Origin: DATDCV01 sp036524155
GTDB lineage: Bacteria > Verrucomicrobiota > Verrucomicrobiia > Limisphaerales > UBA8199
Assembly (NCBI GenBank): GCA_036524155.1
Contig: DATDCV010000225.1
Coordinates: 1-8,245 of the forward strand
Reading direction: 5' to 3'
Length of the DNA: 8,245 nucleotides
Positions 7,310 to 8,245 of the stretch are shown here, in pieces (the stretch's first letter is position 1; each line of letters starts with the position of its first letter). Below the pieces are notes generated by a model. The model did no database searches. It saw nothing but the letters and a program-made list of their open reading frames with translations, and was not told the DNA's origin. Position numbers and translations under genes: made by a program.

Positions 7310-8245
7310 CTATTTTAATGGGGTGAATACATTCAGGCGAATAGCGTTTCCAGTGTCTGCCTGGGTCCCTGATACTTTTGGATTACGTCCTTGACTCAGC
7401 TCTATATAATCATTTGCGCCATCTCCATCTGTATCTGGCGATTCCCAGTTGCAGACGTCGATAGTGGGCTGGTAGGTGCTATTTCCGTTGGTGTCCTCTA
7501 GGTAATCTGGCAATCCATCGCCATCGGTGTCTATAGGCACGCCATTGGTATCGGTGGCCACATAGTGAAAAATCGCATCGACGATGCTGTTGGTTTCCTT
7601 GATCTGGGCGCCGGAGACAATGTTGGTCGTCACAGTGTAGTGATACAGGCCGACCTGGTTGGCGGTGGTGCCGCCGAAGCCGGCGTTGATGAGCGTGCTG
7701 CTGCTCAGGAGGTAGTAGTTGCCCAAGGGACCGGCTTGATAGGACGGGGAAGCCGTTAGGACGATGTCGTCTGAGCGGGTGGGCTGCAGGCGGCGGTAAG
7801 GCGATGCTTGCGAATAATAAGCGTTGGTCCCTGTGTACCCATTCCAATTGGTGATGCTCACCTTGTCGAAGAAATTGTCCTGCACGAAGGAATTGGTTGG
7901 AGCGAAGGTGAAGGCCCCGCCCAAGACGAGGCAGTTGCGCATGTAGGTCGTGGTCGGGCTGTCCTTCGGTTCGAGATCCGTATAAACGCGCTCCAGCAGA
8001 CAGTTGGTGAGGTTGACGGTCGGCCCCGCCGAAAGGAGTTTGCCGCCGTGGAACTCGCAGTCGGTGAAGTTGAAAGGGCCGGTATTGGCCGGGGCATTAA
8101 AATGCGGCCCGGCTTGTCCGGCAATCGAGAACTGGGTGAAGCGGCAGTTGATGACCGGCGCGGGGGTGAGGCCCTGGAACTCGGAGCAGAGCTGGCCGCC
8201 GGAGGTTTGGAGCCAGGTGGTGACGGGCTGCTCCTGGACGAGGTT
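7310..8245 (-). CDS. Surface beta-helix protein with calcium-binding DTDGDG repeats (partial, C-terminal part)
   Basis: The frame is open from the window's right edge, whose base 8245 is the first of a codon, to TAG 7312-7310. This leaves 311 visible residues, with the start outside the window. Visible residues about 38-130 repeat a short turn pattern (INCRFTQFSIAG, FNFTDCEFHGG, VNLTNCLLERVY, YMRNCLVLGG, SFVQDNFFDKVS). This is the pattern of a right-handed parallel beta-helix, a fold of extracellular polysaccharide-acting or adhesive proteins. A conserved stretch ending GLYHYT ... VDAIFHYVA leads to two thrombospondin-3-like calcium sites, DTDGDGLPDYLED (239-251) and DTDGDGANDYIE (271-282). 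The tail SQGRNP...NVFTPLK is one I associate with secreted Verrucomicrobiota proteins. It lies 69 bases before the RHS start on the same strand, with no clear terminator between, so cotranscription is likely. Enzyme or adhesin activity cannot be decided from this part. Confidence 0.85.
   Translation of the reverse strand, partial: NLVQEQPVTTWLQTSGGQLCSEFQGLTPAPVINCRFTQFSIAGQAGPHFNAPANTGPFNFTDCEFHGGKLLSAGPTVNLTNCLLERVYTDLEPKDSPTTTYMRNCLVLGGAFTFAPTNSFVQDNFFDKVSITNWNGYTGTNAYYSQASPYRRLQPTRSDDIVLTASPSYQAGPLGNYYLLSSSTLINAGFGGTTANQVGLYHYTVTTNIVSGAQIKETNSIVDAIFHYVATDTNGVPIDTDGDGLPDYLEDTNGNSTYQPTIDVCNWESPDTDGDGANDYIELSQGRNPKVSGTQADTGNAIRLNVFTPLK

Overview
The window looks like part of a Verrucomicrobiota genome, most likely the Limisphaerales/Pedosphaera group. 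This is inferred from protein style, not from any marker gene. Three features support it: secreted RHS/YD-repeat proteins with 'GCCG', 'WNLL.E' and 'RDPLGEAGG' signatures; an upstream beta-helix protein with 'DTDGDG' calcium-binding repeats; and a C-terminal tail of the type 'QGRNP...LNVFTPLK'. I recall all of these as common in that group. The DNA is moderately GC-rich throughout and no compositional island stands out by eye.

Layout, left to right. Positions 2-148 (+) hold the last 48 residues of a membrane protein: one transmembrane helix, then a short basic and amphipathic cytoplasmic tail of the kind that follows CHASE-type sensor domains, ending at a stop. Positions 149-331 hold nothing recognisable. 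Everything else lies on the minus strand and reads from right to left. At 7310-8245 is the 3' part of a surface beta-helix protein that runs off the window edge. At 938-7240 is a 2100-residue secreted RHS/YD-repeat protein with a variable C-terminal tip. At 588-932 is a small cytoplasmic-type protein that starts 5 bases after the RHS stop. At 332-571 is a broken fragment of an RHS gene.

The RHS gene and the small gene have the arrangement of a polymorphic toxin and its immunity gene. The YD-repeat shell ends in a conserved core motif (D1845-P-x-G ... G1851-G1852). It is followed by a hydrophobic linker and a roughly 190-residue tip that I cannot assign to a known toxin family. The next gene is nearly coupled to it in translation. 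The beta-helix gene lies 69 bases upstream of the RHS gene on the same strand and may be cotranscribed, giving a cluster for export and cell-surface display.

The most telling structural signal is a 220-base direct repeat. Bases 352-571, just past the immunity gene, match bases 2746-2965 inside the RHS gene (residues about 1426-1499) with no gaps and 10 differences. All differences fall in one half and the other 126 bases are identical. The repeat brackets the last 600 codons of the RHS gene plus the immunity gene. This is what would be expected if a toxin/immunity cassette had entered, or could leave, by homologous recombination within the RHS repeats.
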